This document shows, in pieces, positions 5,598 to 13,753 of a stretch of 14,105 nt of DNA (position 1 is the stretch's first letter; each line of letters begins with the position of its first letter). Below the pieces are notes generated by a model, which worked only from the letters and a program-made list of their open reading frames with translations, searched no databases and was not told the DNA's origin. Source of the DNA: Lysobacterales bacterium (GTDB taxonomy: Bacteria > Pseudomonadota > Gammaproteobacteria > Xanthomonadales > Xanthomonadaceae); assembly GCA_015655035.1 (NCBI GenBank), contig JAATFS010000435.1, forward strand, positions 1 to 14,105, written 5' to 3'. Both the position numbers and the translations under genes were made by a program.

Positions 5598-8075
5598 TCA
5601 GGCGGTGGCGGAGGTCAGGCGCGAGCCGGAATGGGGGCTGGCCTGTTCGTCGCGCAACCATTGCGCCATGTAGCGTGCAGCCAGCGGACGCGCATAGAAA
5701 TAGCCCTGGATTTCATCGCAGCCCTGCTGTCGCAGCAGCGCATCCTCCACGTCGGTTTCCACCCCTTCGGCCACCACCTGCATGCCGAGTGCGTGGCCGA
5801 GATGCACGATGGCCTGGATCACTTCGGCGGTGCTGGCATCGTTCAGCATGTCCCGTACGAAACTTCGGTCGATCTTCAGGCGCTGCACCGGGAACCGGTT
5901 CAGATAATGAAGATTGGAGAAGCCGGTGCCGAAATCGTCCACCGCCAGCAGGACGCCGTTGCGCTCCAGTAGCTCGAAGCAATGGCGCAGCGCATCGGTA
6001 TCGCGAATCAGTGCAGACTCGGACAGTTCCAGTTCCAGACGCGTGGGTGGCCAGCCGTTGTGGATGCAGATTTCCATTACCCGCTCGGCAAAACCAGGTG
6101 TGCGCAACTGCACCGCCGAGACGTTCACTGCGATTCGGCTGAAATCCAGGCCGGCGTTGCTCCACAGATGTGCCTGGCGGCAGGCTTCTCCAAGCACCCA
6201 CTCGCCCAGGCGCACGATCTCGCCGCACTCTTCTGCGATGGGAATGAACTCGATGGGGGCGCAGGGTTCATGCCCGGGGCGTTCCCAACGCATCAGCGCC
6301 TCGATCGCAGGCGCCTGCTCGCCACTGGTCATGACCATCGGCTGGTAGACCAGCGTGATTTCGTCGCGATCCAGCGCCCCATGCAGGGCGTGTTCGAGCT
6401 CCAGCCGGCGTTGCGCGCGCAACAACGCGTCCTGGCTGTAATAGTGATAGCTGTTGCGCCCGGCTTCCCTGGCCGAATACATTGCCGCGTCGGCGGCTCG
6501 CAGCAGGCTGTCGAAATCCACCAGGCGCTCGTCCTGCAGGGCGATGCCGATGCTCGCGCCGAGCTTGAGCGAGATGTGTTCCTTGTGCAGTGGCTCGGCC
6601 AGTGCGGCGATCAGCTTGCGGGCGATGTGGCCGGCGTCTTCTGGCTTGGCCAGGTCGCGCAATATCACGATGAATTCGTCGTCGCCGAAGCGGCCGAACA
6701 GATCGTTGTGGCGCAGATGTTGGTGCAACCGGGTCGAAGCCAGTTTCAGCAAGGTATCGCCAGCGGCATGCCCGAAGGAGTCGTTGATGCTCTTGAGGCC
6801 GTCGAGATCGACCAGCAGCATGGCCAGCATCTGGCCGCGCTCGCGGCTCTCGCACATCGCCACTTCGGCTTGCTCACGCAACAGGAAGCGGTTGGGCAAG
6901 CCGGTCAGGCGATCGTAGTGAGCCAGCAGTTCGATCCGCTCGTTGGCTTCGCGCTCGCGCGTGACATCGCGGAACAGCGATACGAAACGCGGTGGCAGGC
7001 CTTCGCGGCGATCGAGTTCGATCAATACCTGGACCCAGACTTGTTGCCCGGAATGGCGATAGAAACACAGTTCCAGCTGCTCGGGCAGGCCGCCGTCGGA
7101 GATGCGCTGCAGCGCGGCCTCGAATGCATCGCGGGAATCGGGGGTATACAGCGACAGCGCCTGATCCAGGGTGATCGATTCCTTGCGCAGGTCGTGGATG
7201 CGATAGCACTCCTCGGTCCATTGCATGCGCCGGCTGTCCAGCTCGATCTCGCAGCCGCCGATCTTGCCCAGCGCCGAGACCCGGTTGAGCAATTCGGTAC
7301 GCCAGCGGATCAGCGCCTCGGTCTGGCGTTGCTCGCTGATGTCCTGCACGTGTCCCAGCAGCCGAAGCAGGCGGCCGTCATCATCGAAAATCGGTTGTGC
7401 CCAGATCCGTAGATGATGTTTCTTCGCCATGCTGAAGTCGCCGCACAGCTCGATCTCGAAATTGGCGGGCAACCGGTCGCGCCAGAGTTTGCGCCAACCG
7501 GCGCGCAGATGTTCCACCGAGCCCCGGCCCAGCCGCCGGACCAGGTCGCGGCTGCTGTCGAGAGCGCGTTTGGTCGAACCCAGCCGCTGCAGGAATTCGG
7601 CAGAGATCCAGATCCGGTCGTGCTCGATGTTCCACGACCAACTGCCCATGCCGGCGATGCGTTGCGCCGCCTCCAACTGTGCCTGCTGCTCGCGCAACTG
7701 TTGTTCGAGCTGTAGCTGCGAGGGACTGCCAGGCAGGGAAATGTCCTGCTCCGATGGGCTGCTGGATGCGCTGGCTGGCTCGGGTACGCTCAGGGTGAAG
7801 GCCAGTACATCGCCGTGCTCATCGTTCACGGCCCGAAGAAACCCATCGAGGTGGCCGCCGTCGCCGCGAGGCAGTGCGCAGGCGCCCATGCCGCCTTCCA
7901 GTGCCAGTCGCGCGCGGCTGTCGGCCAGCAGCTCGGCGTAGGCTTCCAGGGTGGCCGGCAATCCGAGCGATTTCGCGATGCGATTGGCCGCCAACGGATG
8001 TCCATGCGCGTCCAGCACCACCACCGCAGAGGTAAGCGGGTGCTGCAACATGCTTGCAATGACGCCTGAGTCCAC
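5598..8075 (-). CDS. Soluble PAS-GGDEF-EAL protein, predicted c-di-GMP phosphodiesterase
   Basis: Cytoplasmic signalling protein of 825 residues with no membrane segment. Domains: N-terminal PAS-like (about 10-95), a Gln/Glu coiled coil (118-138), PAS (about 140-245), PAS/PAC (about 269-375), GGDEF (about 380-545) and EAL (about 560-805). The GGDEF signature reads GDDEF (464-468), so cyclase activity is doubtful, while an RxxD I-site-like motif (RHND) sits five residues before it. The EAL site looks complete: E592 (EAL), N651, D713-D714 (DDFGTG), the Lys of LKIDRSF (about 734), E770 (AEGVE) and the Gln of QGYF (about 790). The likely product is pGpG. The frame stays open to 8378, but that would overlap the divergent kinase gene. 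I chose GTG 8075 because GGAG lies nine bases upstream; ATG 8051 is an alternative. Confidence 0.88.
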   Translation of the reverse strand: MDSGVIASMLQHPLTSAVVVLDAHGHPLAANRIAKSLGLPATLEAYAELLADSRARLALEGGMGACALPRGDGGHLDGFLRAVNDEHGDVLAFTLSVPEPASASSSPSEQDISLPGSPSQLQLEQQLREQQAQLEAAQRIAGMGSWSWNIEHDRIWISAEFLQRLGSTKRALDSSRDLVRRLGRGSVEHLRAGWRKLWRDRLPANFEIELCGDFSMAKKHHLRIWAQPIFDDDGRLLRLLGHVQDISEQRQTEALIRWRTELLNRVSALGKIGGCEIELDSRRMQWTEECYRIHDLRKESITLDQALSLYTPDSRDAFEAALQRISDGGLPEQLELCFYRHSGQQVWVQVLIELDRREGLPPRFVSLFRDVTREREANERIELLAHYDRLTGLPNRFLLREQAEVAMCESRERGQMLAMLLVDLDGLKSINDSFGHAAGDTLLKLASTRLHQHLRHNDLFGRFGDDEFIVILRDLAKPEDAGHIARKLIAALAEPLHKEHISLKLGASIGIALQDERLVDFDSLLRAADAAMYSAREAGRNSYHYYSQDALLRAQRRLELEHALHGALDRDEITLVYQPMVMTSGEQAPAIEALMRWERPGHEPCAPIEFIPIAEECGEIVRLGEWVLGEACRQAHLWSNAGLDFSRIAVNVSAVQLRTPGFAERVMEICIHNGWPPTRLELELSESALIRDTDALRHCFELLERNGVLLAVDDFGTGFSNLHYLNRFPVQRLKIDRSFVRDMLNDASTAEVIQAIVHLGHALGMQVVAEGVETDVEDALLRQQGCDEIQGYFYARPLAARYMAQWLRDEQASPHSGSRLTSATA

Positions 8076-8223
8076 GCTGGAGAGCTCCAAAGATCGGTCC
8101 CATGACTCGGGATCGCAATGGATAACGGCCGTTCCTGCCCATAGTTGAGTATGCCGACCGCAGGTCGCCTGCTTGCGGCTAATATAAAACGTCTCACCTG
8201 CTTTCAAGACCCTGCCACGGATC
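8076..8223. promoter_or_regulatory. Divergent promoter region between the EAL gene and the ravS-like kinase
   Basis: This 148-base gap must hold promoters for both strands. For the plus strand, an AT-rich TAATATAAA (8180-8188) could supply a -10, but no matching -35 is seen. An inverted repeat GCAGG-TCG-CCTGC (8160-8172) overlaps the expected -35 area and could be an operator. A GG-N10-GC pattern (GG 8163-8164, GC 8175-8176, with CTTGC) weakly resembles a sigma-54 site. None of these is decisive. Confidence 0.35.
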
Positions 8224-10323
8224 ATGCCCCTTCTCTCTGGAGCCCTTTCTTCTGCGCCTGCTCTTGCCTCCCGCCGCTGCCTGGACGAGCGTGTGCGGCA
8301 CGGAATCTGGATGATCACGCTGGCGTGCGTGGCCATCGGTGGCATGGGGCTGTGGATGGGAACGCGCTTGCCGTCCACGGCAGAAGCCGGCGCAGGGCCG
8401 CCACTTGCAGTGCTGCAAGGCGTCGCGCTGATCGTGTTGCTGGCGCTTGCGTTGTATGTCGGGTTGCGCCGCTGGCTGCGCCCTCTACTGCACGAACATC
8501 GGCAGCTGGCACAGTCCGAGGCCCGCTTCCGCGATGTGTTCCATGCCCTGCCCAGTCCCTCCTGGATCTACGATCTGGAAAGCCTGCGCATCGTCGATGC
8601 CAATCCGGCGGCGCTGGCCTTCTTCGGCTGGAGTCGTGACGAGTTTCTCGCGCAGACGTTGCCGGTCATCTGGCCAGATACCTCAGTCGCCCGGCTGGAA
8701 AATATCCTCGCCAAGATCCGCCGCAACGGTGGCCTGTATGTATTTACCGAGGATTTGCGCACCCACGACGGTATCCGTTATGTCGAGATCCGCAGTACCG
8801 CGCTGGATCTGCAGCAAGGGCCGGCACGCCTGATCGTGGCGGTGGACCGCAGTCAGGAACGCCTGGCCCAGGCATCGCGCGCCGAGGTGCTGGAACGGCT
8901 GGAGGAGGCACAGAGCATCGCCCGGCTGGGGTCGTGGGAACTCGATCCGGCATCCGGGCTGGGCTGGTACTCGCCCGAGGTCTATCGTCTGCTCGGTTAT
9001 GGCGTATCCGCGCACGGCTCCCAGCAACGGCTGGAGGATCTGCTGCGCGCCAGCGATGTCGCCACCCAGGCCCGCATCGAGGGCATGATCGAGGAGATGC
9101 GGGCCGGCAACGACATCCAGATCGACATATTGCTGCCACTGGCCGTGGGCGGTGCCCAGCCGAAGATGTTCCACCTGCGTGCCGAAACCGTGGTCACCGC
9201 GCAAGGCGCGTCCCGCATCCATGGCACCTTGCAGGATGTGAGCGAGCGCGAGCAGTCGCGTCGGCTGTTGCACGAACGCGAGGAGCAGTTCCGGGAACTC
9301 GTGCGCGTGCTGCCCGACGGCGTGATGATCCTCGCCGACGAACGTGTGATCTACGCCAACGCGGCCTGCTCCGGGCAATTCGGCTTCGTGGGCGAAACCC
9401 TGATCGGCGAACCGTTACCAGCGCTGGTGGCCGACGTCGACCTGGCGCAGGTGCGCGATTATCTGCTGACGGGTCTGGAGCCACACGAGCAGATAGGTGT
9501 GGGCCGGTGGATGCGTCGTCGCGATGGGTCGAGTTTCCAGGCAGGCCTGTCGGCCGGCAACGTGCGCTACGGAGGACGCGATTGCAAGCTGTTGGTCGTG
9601 CGCGATCTCAGTGAGCCCGAGCGGATGCGCGATGCCCTGGCCGGAAGCAATGCCGAGTTGCAGGCGATGGCCAAACGCCTGTTCTCGTTGCAGGAAGACG
9701 AGCGTCGGGCGATCTCGCGTGATCTGCATGACGATATCGGCCAGGCGATCACGGCGATAAAGCTGTCGGCTCATTCAGCGTTGGAAGAGACCGTGGAAGA
9801 GCAGAGACGCGAGGACCTGCTGGAGATCGTGAACGTGGCCGATGCCACGGTGATCAAGTTGCGCAATCTGTCGATGTTGCTACGCCCGCCCCAACTGGAC
9901 GCATTGGGACTGGAGGCGGCGTTGCGCTGGCAGGCCTCGATGCTGTTCCGCGCTTCCAACGTACGCTTGGAATTGGATATCCAGTCGTTGAGCGAGCGCC
10001 CCAGCAACGAAATCGAGCAGGCATGCTTCCGCATCGCCCAGGAAAGCCTGACCAATACACTGCGGCACGCATGTGCCGGCGAGGTCAGGCTCAACCTGCG
10101 TCCGGCGAATGGCGGGCGCATCCGACTGGAAGTGAGCGACAATGGCGATGGTTTCGATCCGCAGGGCCCGCGCGGACTGGGCTTGATCGTAATGCGTGAG
10201 CGCGCGCAGACCGTGGGCGGAACGCTGGATATAGAATCGGCGCCAGGTGCCGGTACCCGGGTGGTACTGCACCTGCCCTACCACCCGGTCGGCGAGCCCG
10301 CCCATGAATCCAGTGGACGTTGA
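8224..10323 (+). CDS. ravS: Membrane PAS sensor histidine kinase, RavS-like (HisKA_3 family)
   Basis: Sensor kinase of up to 699 residues. Two membrane helices (about 27-49 and 61-85) flank a short periplasmic loop. Three PAS domains follow (about 100-215, 228-340 and 355-470). The HisKA_3 dimerisation segment has H502 (in SRDLHDDIGQ) as phospho-acceptor. The HATPase_c domain has its N-box at about 601-612 (CFRIAQESLTNT), DNGDGFD at 639-645 and GLGL at 651-654, all intact. Order and architecture match RavS of X. campestris, reported as a virulence and c-di-GMP regulator and proposed low-oxygen sensor. The symbol is by recognition. It overlaps the ravR-like start by 20 bases. Start uncertain: ATG 8224 has a poor Shine-Dalgarno and its first codons (CTT, TCT, CCT) are atypical. 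GTG 8293, with GGACGAG upstream, would give 676 residues. Confidence 0.85.
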   Translation: MPLLSGALSSAPALASRRCLDERVRHGIWMITLACVAIGGMGLWMGTRLPSTAEAGAGPPLAVLQGVALIVLLALALYVGLRRWLRPLLHEHRQLAQSEARFRDVFHALPSPSWIYDLESLRIVDANPAALAFFGWSRDEFLAQTLPVIWPDTSVARLENILAKIRRNGGLYVFTEDLRTHDGIRYVEIRSTALDLQQGPARLIVAVDRSQERLAQASRAEVLERLEEAQSIARLGSWELDPASGLGWYSPEVYRLLGYGVSAHGSQQRLEDLLRASDVATQARIEGMIEEMRAGNDIQIDILLPLAVGGAQPKMFHLRAETVVTAQGASRIHGTLQDVSEREQSRRLLHEREEQFRELVRVLPDGVMILADERVIYANAACSGQFGFVGETLIGEPLPALVADVDLAQVRDYLLTGLEPHEQIGVGRWMRRRDGSSFQAGLSAGNVRYGGRDCKLLVVRDLSEPERMRDALAGSNAELQAMAKRLFSLQEDERRAISRDLHDDIGQAITAIKLSAHSALEETVEEQRREDLLEIVNVADATVIKLRNLSMLLRPPQLDALGLEAALRWQASMLFRASNVRLELDIQSLSERPSNEIEQACFRIAQESLTNTLRHACAGEVRLNLRPANGGRIRLEVSDNGDGFDPQGPRGLGLIVMRERAQTVGGTLDIESAPGAGTRVVLHLPYHPVGEPAHESSGR

Positions 10324-12049
10324 CACGATGTGGAGTCCCGTGAACGCTTCCGGCTTGCAGATCGCAAGGCCAGTGCGGCTTGGCGCCGGCAATCCGGAAT
10401 TGCTGGAACTGGTGGATGCGGCGGCATCCGGAGGCGCGGCGCTGATGCTGCTGCATGTGGACATCGACCACTTCGCCTCGATCAACGAGAACATGAGCGC
10501 CGAGGTTGGCGACCAGGCGTTGCTGCTGGTGGCGCAGCGCTTGCAGGATTTCCTGGGCGAACGCGGCAAGCTGTGGCGGCATGGCAGCGACGAAATGGTG
10601 ATCGTGGCCGAGCGTGGCGAGAACATGCCGCTGCCCGAGGATTTCGCCGAACAGATCCGCCAACAGCTGGAGCTGCCGCTGTCAGTGTTGCCCTATACCT
10701 TGTTCATGACGGGCAAGGTGGGGATCAGCCTGTGCCCGGATCATTCCACTTCGTTGTCGACATTGCTGGATCATGCCGAGGAAGCCAGCTACCAGGCCGG
10801 CCGGGAAGGCGGCAACACGGTAAGGTTGTACACGCGCAATGCCAGTGGCAATGCACACAGCGAGAGCATCATCGCGCGCCAGATCATCGACGCGATTCCG
10901 CATGGCGAGCTGCGTCTGCGCTATCAGCCATTGGTGAGTGCGCGCGACGGCCGCATCGTCGGCATGGAAGCGCTGTTGCGCTGGCAATCGCCTACGCTGG
11001 GCATGCTGGTGCCGGATCGCTTCATGCGAACCGCCGAGCGGCTGGGCGTGATCGTTCAGATCGGCGAGTGGGTGTTGCAGAGCGCCGTACGCCAGGCGCG
11101 GCAATGGCGCGACCAGGGCTTCGACGATTTCAGCATCGCCGTCAATGTATCGACCTTGCAGCTGCTGCGCCCGAATTTCTTCAACGAGGTGATGGCGATG
11201 CTGCAGGCCGCTGGCGTGCCCGCGCAGTTCGTCACGCTGGAGATCAACGAGAGCGCACTGACCAACAACGTCAACTTCGTCCACGAGACGATGGCCAATC
11301 TGCGCAACGAGGGCATCAGCCTGAGTCTGGACAATTTCGGTACCGGCGACTCCAGTCTCAGCGCGCTGGTGCGTTATCCGGTAGACCGGCTCAAGATCGA
11401 CCGCAGCTTCATCAAGAGCGCGCCCGGCGGTAGCCGCGAGGCGGCGATCGCGCGCGCCATCATTGCCATGGGGCACCAACTGGGCATGACCGTGGTGGCC
11501 AACGGCGTGGAATCGCAAGCGCAGCTGGGGTTCCTGCGTCGCAACGATTGCGACATCTTCCAGGGCTACCTGTTCGGCGAACCGATGTCGGCCGAGTCCG
11601 CCGGCATGGCGTTGCGGCGGCGATATCTGCGGCCGGAGTCGTTCACCGAGAGCCGTCCCGACCGCACCCTGCTGCTGCTGGACGACGAAGAGAACGTGCT
11701 GCGTTCACTGGTACGGCTGTTCCGCCGCGATGGTTACCGGATCCTGGCCGCAGGCAATGTCCGCGATGCGTTCGACCTGCTCGCCACCAATGACGTACAG
11801 GTGATTCTGTCCGACCAGCGCATGTCCGACATGAGCGGCACCGAATTTCTCGGCCGGGTGAAGATGCTGTACCCCGATACGGTACGGCTGGTGCTGTCCG
11901 GATACACCGACCTGGCCACGGTGACCAATGCGATCAACCGTGGCGCGATCTATCGTTTCCTGACCAAGCCATGGAACGACGATGAGCTGCGCGAGCATAT
12001 TCGCCAAGCCTTCCGTACCCACGACGAATTGCGTAGCGGCCGGGAATAA
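10304..12049 (+). CDS. ravR: GGDEF-EAL-REC response regulator, RavR-like, with degenerate output domains
   Basis: Cytoplasmic regulator of 581 residues: GGDEF-like (about 22-180), EAL-like (about 190-435) and C-terminal receiver (about 452-571). The GGDEF motif is GSDEM (94-98) with no I-site, so no cyclase is expected. In the EAL domain E222 (EAL), N281, D343, K364, E403 and Q420 are kept. However, the second Asp of DDFG is N344, the first Glu of AEGVE is N400, and loop-6 Tyr is D349. By alignment to P. aeruginosa RocR these are D296 (metal) and E352 (catalytic), so hydrolysis is doubtful. The receiver is intact: acidic pocket D460-D461, phospho-acceptor D504, K555. It is of the type ending IYRFLTKPW, as in RpfG and HupR. 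Start ATG 10304 overlaps the ravS-like gene; ATG 10328 is an alternative. Confidence 0.88.
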   Translation: MNPVDVDTMWSPVNASGLQIARPVRLGAGNPELLELVDAAASGGAALMLLHVDIDHFASINENMSAEVGDQALLLVAQRLQDFLGERGKLWRHGSDEMVIVAERGENMPLPEDFAEQIRQQLELPLSVLPYTLFMTGKVGISLCPDHSTSLSTLLDHAEEASYQAGREGGNTVRLYTRNASGNAHSESIIARQIIDAIPHGELRLRYQPLVSARDGRIVGMEALLRWQSPTLGMLVPDRFMRTAERLGVIVQIGEWVLQSAVRQARQWRDQGFDDFSIAVNVSTLQLLRPNFFNEVMAMLQAAGVPAQFVTLEINESALTNNVNFVHETMANLRNEGISLSLDNFGTGDSSLSALVRYPVDRLKIDRSFIKSAPGGSREAAIARAIIAMGHQLGMTVVANGVESQAQLGFLRRNDCDIFQGYLFGEPMSAESAGMALRRRYLRPESFTESRPDRTLLLLDDEENVLRSLVRLFRRDGYRILAAGNVRDAFDLLATNDVQVILSDQRMSDMSGTEFLGRVKMLYPDTVRLVLSGYTDLATVTNAINRGAIYRFLTKPWNDDELREHIRQAFRTHDELRSGRE

Positions 12050-12060
12050 CGGGCCATGTC

Positions 12061-12093
12061 GGGGGGCCGGAGCCCAGCCTTGGCCGGTTCCCC
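12061..12093. terminator. Possible hairpin between convergent ravR-like and ravA-like genes
   Basis: The 57-base gap between the two convergent stops holds a G-run plus CCGG (12061-12070) facing CCGG plus TTCCCC (12084-12093). These could pair in two 4-bp blocks across an internal mismatch with a 13-base loop. There is no T-run on either strand, so this may simply be GC-rich filler. Confidence 0.2.
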
Positions 12094-12106
12094 ACCCCCG
12101 CCCTGC

Positions 12107-13342
12107 TCAGCGCGGCTGCCGCACCGGCAACACGATGCGAAAGGTCGATCCCTGGCCGGGAGTGCTCACCACGTCGATGCGACCGTGGTGCTTGTTGATG
12201 ATGCCGTAGGAAATCGACAGGCCCAGTCCCGTGCCACTGCCGACGGGCTTGGTGGTGAAGAACGGATCGAAGATGCGTTGCTGCAGGTCCGGGGCGATGC
12301 CGCTACCGGTGTCTTCCAACTGGATCCAGACGTGGTCGCTGCCTTCTGGGCCGGTACTGACGGTGATGGTGCCGCGCTCGGCGATGGCCTGGCCAGCGTT
12401 CAATAGCAGGTTCATGTAGACCTGGTTGAGCTCGGACGGCAGGCATTCGACCAACGGCAGATCGCCGTAGTTGCGCTCCAGCGTGACCTTGTACTTGAGC
12501 TCGTTCCAGATGATGTTGATCGTGGATTCAAGCCCTGCATGCAGGTCTACCCGTTTCCATGATTCAGAGCGATCCGAATACGAGAAGTCCTTGAGGTCGC
12601 GCACGATCCGGGTCACCCGCTCGATGCCCTCGCGCGATTCGGCCATCAGCTGCGGCAGGTCGCGACTTATGAAGTCGATGTCCGAGCGGCTGCGGATATC
12701 GTCGATTTCCGGGATCAGCGCCTTGGGGTCCGGCGCCTGCAGCGCGCGCTCGTAGGCCTCGATCAGGGAGAACAGGCTGCGCAGGTATTCCTGCAGGCTA
12801 CCGAGGTTGGAGTGGACGTAACCGATCGGATTGTTGATCTCGTGCGCCACGCCGGCGGCGAGCTGGCCGATCGATGCCATCTTCTCCGATTGCAGCAGCT
12901 TGTCCTGGGTACCGTTCAGGCGTACGTAGGCCTGCCGCAGTTCGGCATGCCGCTGCTGTAGTTCGCGTTCGTAGTCCTGCTGGCCTTCGATGTTGTGGAA
13001 CAGCACGAGGTAATAGCCGGCGCCATCTTCTTCGCTGAAGTACAGATGTGCGATCACCACTCGATCGCCTGCGGGCAGGCTTCCGGTCCAGCTGCCCTTG
13101 ACGCGCGCTTGGTTGGTCGCTTCGGCCGGCAGTATCTGGGACAGCCGTTCACCGACGCTGAACGCTTCATTGTCCTCGCCCGGCCATAGGCTCTCGCGCG
13201 CCACCGCATTGGCCACGACCAACTGGCCATCGGCGCGGAACAACACCAGACCCTCCAGCATTTTCTCGCTGAGTGAACGGAACGTGGCCGATTGAGGCAG
13301 CAGCAAAGGATTGATGAAAAGCTTGTAGGTCACGGCAAGCAC
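12107..13342 (-). CDS. ravA: Soluble PAS sensor histidine kinase, RavA-like (HisKA family)
   Basis: Kinase of 411 residues from GTG 13342. A PAS domain (about 30-125, beginning near SEKMLEGLVLF) leads into a coiled coil (about 125-155). The HisKA H-box is GVAHEINNPIGYVHSNL with phospho-acceptor H167. HATPase_c follows with an N-box (NQVYMNLLLNAGQA), DTGSGI, FDPFFTTKP and GTGLGLSI, so it should be active. No clear membrane span is seen. The H-box type HEINNPIGYVxSNL is shared with HupT-like kinases, which use receivers ending YRFLxKPW, like the convergent ravR-like product. RavA has been linked to RavR in X. campestris. The gene begins 72 bases after flgN. Start uncertain: the frame opens at TTG 13396 (429 residues), GTG 13342 has GAGG 12 bases upstream, and ATG 13261 would cut into the PAS domain. 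Confidence 0.85.
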   Translation of the reverse strand: MLAVTYKLFINPLLLPQSATFRSLSEKMLEGLVLFRADGQLVVANAVARESLWPGEDNEAFSVGERLSQILPAEATNQARVKGSWTGSLPAGDRVVIAHLYFSEEDGAGYYLVLFHNIEGQQDYERELQQRHAELRQAYVRLNGTQDKLLQSEKMASIGQLAAGVAHEINNPIGYVHSNLGSLQEYLRSLFSLIEAYERALQAPDPKALIPEIDDIRSRSDIDFISRDLPQLMAESREGIERVTRIVRDLKDFSYSDRSESWKRVDLHAGLESTINIIWNELKYKVTLERNYGDLPLVECLPSELNQVYMNLLLNAGQAIAERGTITVSTGPEGSDHVWIQLEDTGSGIAPDLQQRIFDPFFTTKPVGSGTGLGLSISYGIINKHHGRIDVVSTPGQGSTFRIVLPVRQPR

Positions 13343-13414
13343 TGCGTAGGAATGCCTCAATATATATCCCACGACGCCGATTGCGGCGCCGGGCAACCTA
13401 TTGGGCAGTACTCG

Positions 13415-13753
13415 TCAGGCAATGGCCAGCGGCCGACTCGCATGCAGGATGCTGGATTGACCGCTGGCATCGTAGGCCGGTGCGGCTTCGCTACGGCCCA
13501 GGTGCCGCAGCGCCCAGGTGACTTCGCGCCTGCGCCGAGCCAGCAGGGCGCCATTGGCGCGATTGGCCTCGGCAAGCTCGCGCACGCGCGCATGCTCGCC
13601 CTGAGGCGGCTCCATTTCGAGCGTGCGCAGCGCGTCGAGCTTTTCCTGGGTGGCCCGCATCAACCCTTCGACATCGTGCTCGAGCAGCGCTCGCCGTTCA
13701 CCGACAAGCGCGTCGCTGAGACGTTGCAGGGACTCGGCAGCGACCGTGTTCAT
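13415..13753 (-). CDS. flgN: Flagellar export chaperone FlgN
   Basis: Cytoplasmic chaperone for the hook-filament junction proteins FlgK and FlgL, delivering them to the flagellar type III export gate. The 112 residues are mainly helical and charged, as expected. The C-terminal part, with WALRHLGRSE, YDASGQ and RPLAIA, resembles xanthomonad FlgN proteins. The ATG at 13753 overlaps the flgM TGA (ATGA), so translation is probably coupled. FlgN sequences are poorly conserved, and the assignment leans on the flgM neighbour as well as on these segments. Confidence 0.85.
   Translation of the reverse strand: MNTVAAESLQRLSDALVGERRALLEHDVEGLMRATQEKLDALRTLEMEPPQGEHARVRELAEANRANGALLARRRREVTWALRHLGRSEAAPAYDASGQSSILHASRPLAIA

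Noticed and set aside
5982..7412. 476-codon open frame on the plus strand
   Set aside because: It lies wholly antisense to the PAS-GGDEF-EAL gene, whose protein carries clear domain motifs. Long antisense frames are common in GC-rich DNA, and this one has no recognisable motif.
8051..8378. N-terminal extension of the EAL protein up to 8378
   Set aside because: It would overlap the divergent kinase gene. The added residues are Arg-rich and not domain-like, and GTG 8075 has a good ribosome binding site.
9727..9742. FliA-like GCCGATAT on the minus strand inside the ravS-like gene
   Set aside because: There is no TAAA-type -35 at 11 bases spacing, and it lies inside a conserved coding region (HDDIGQ).
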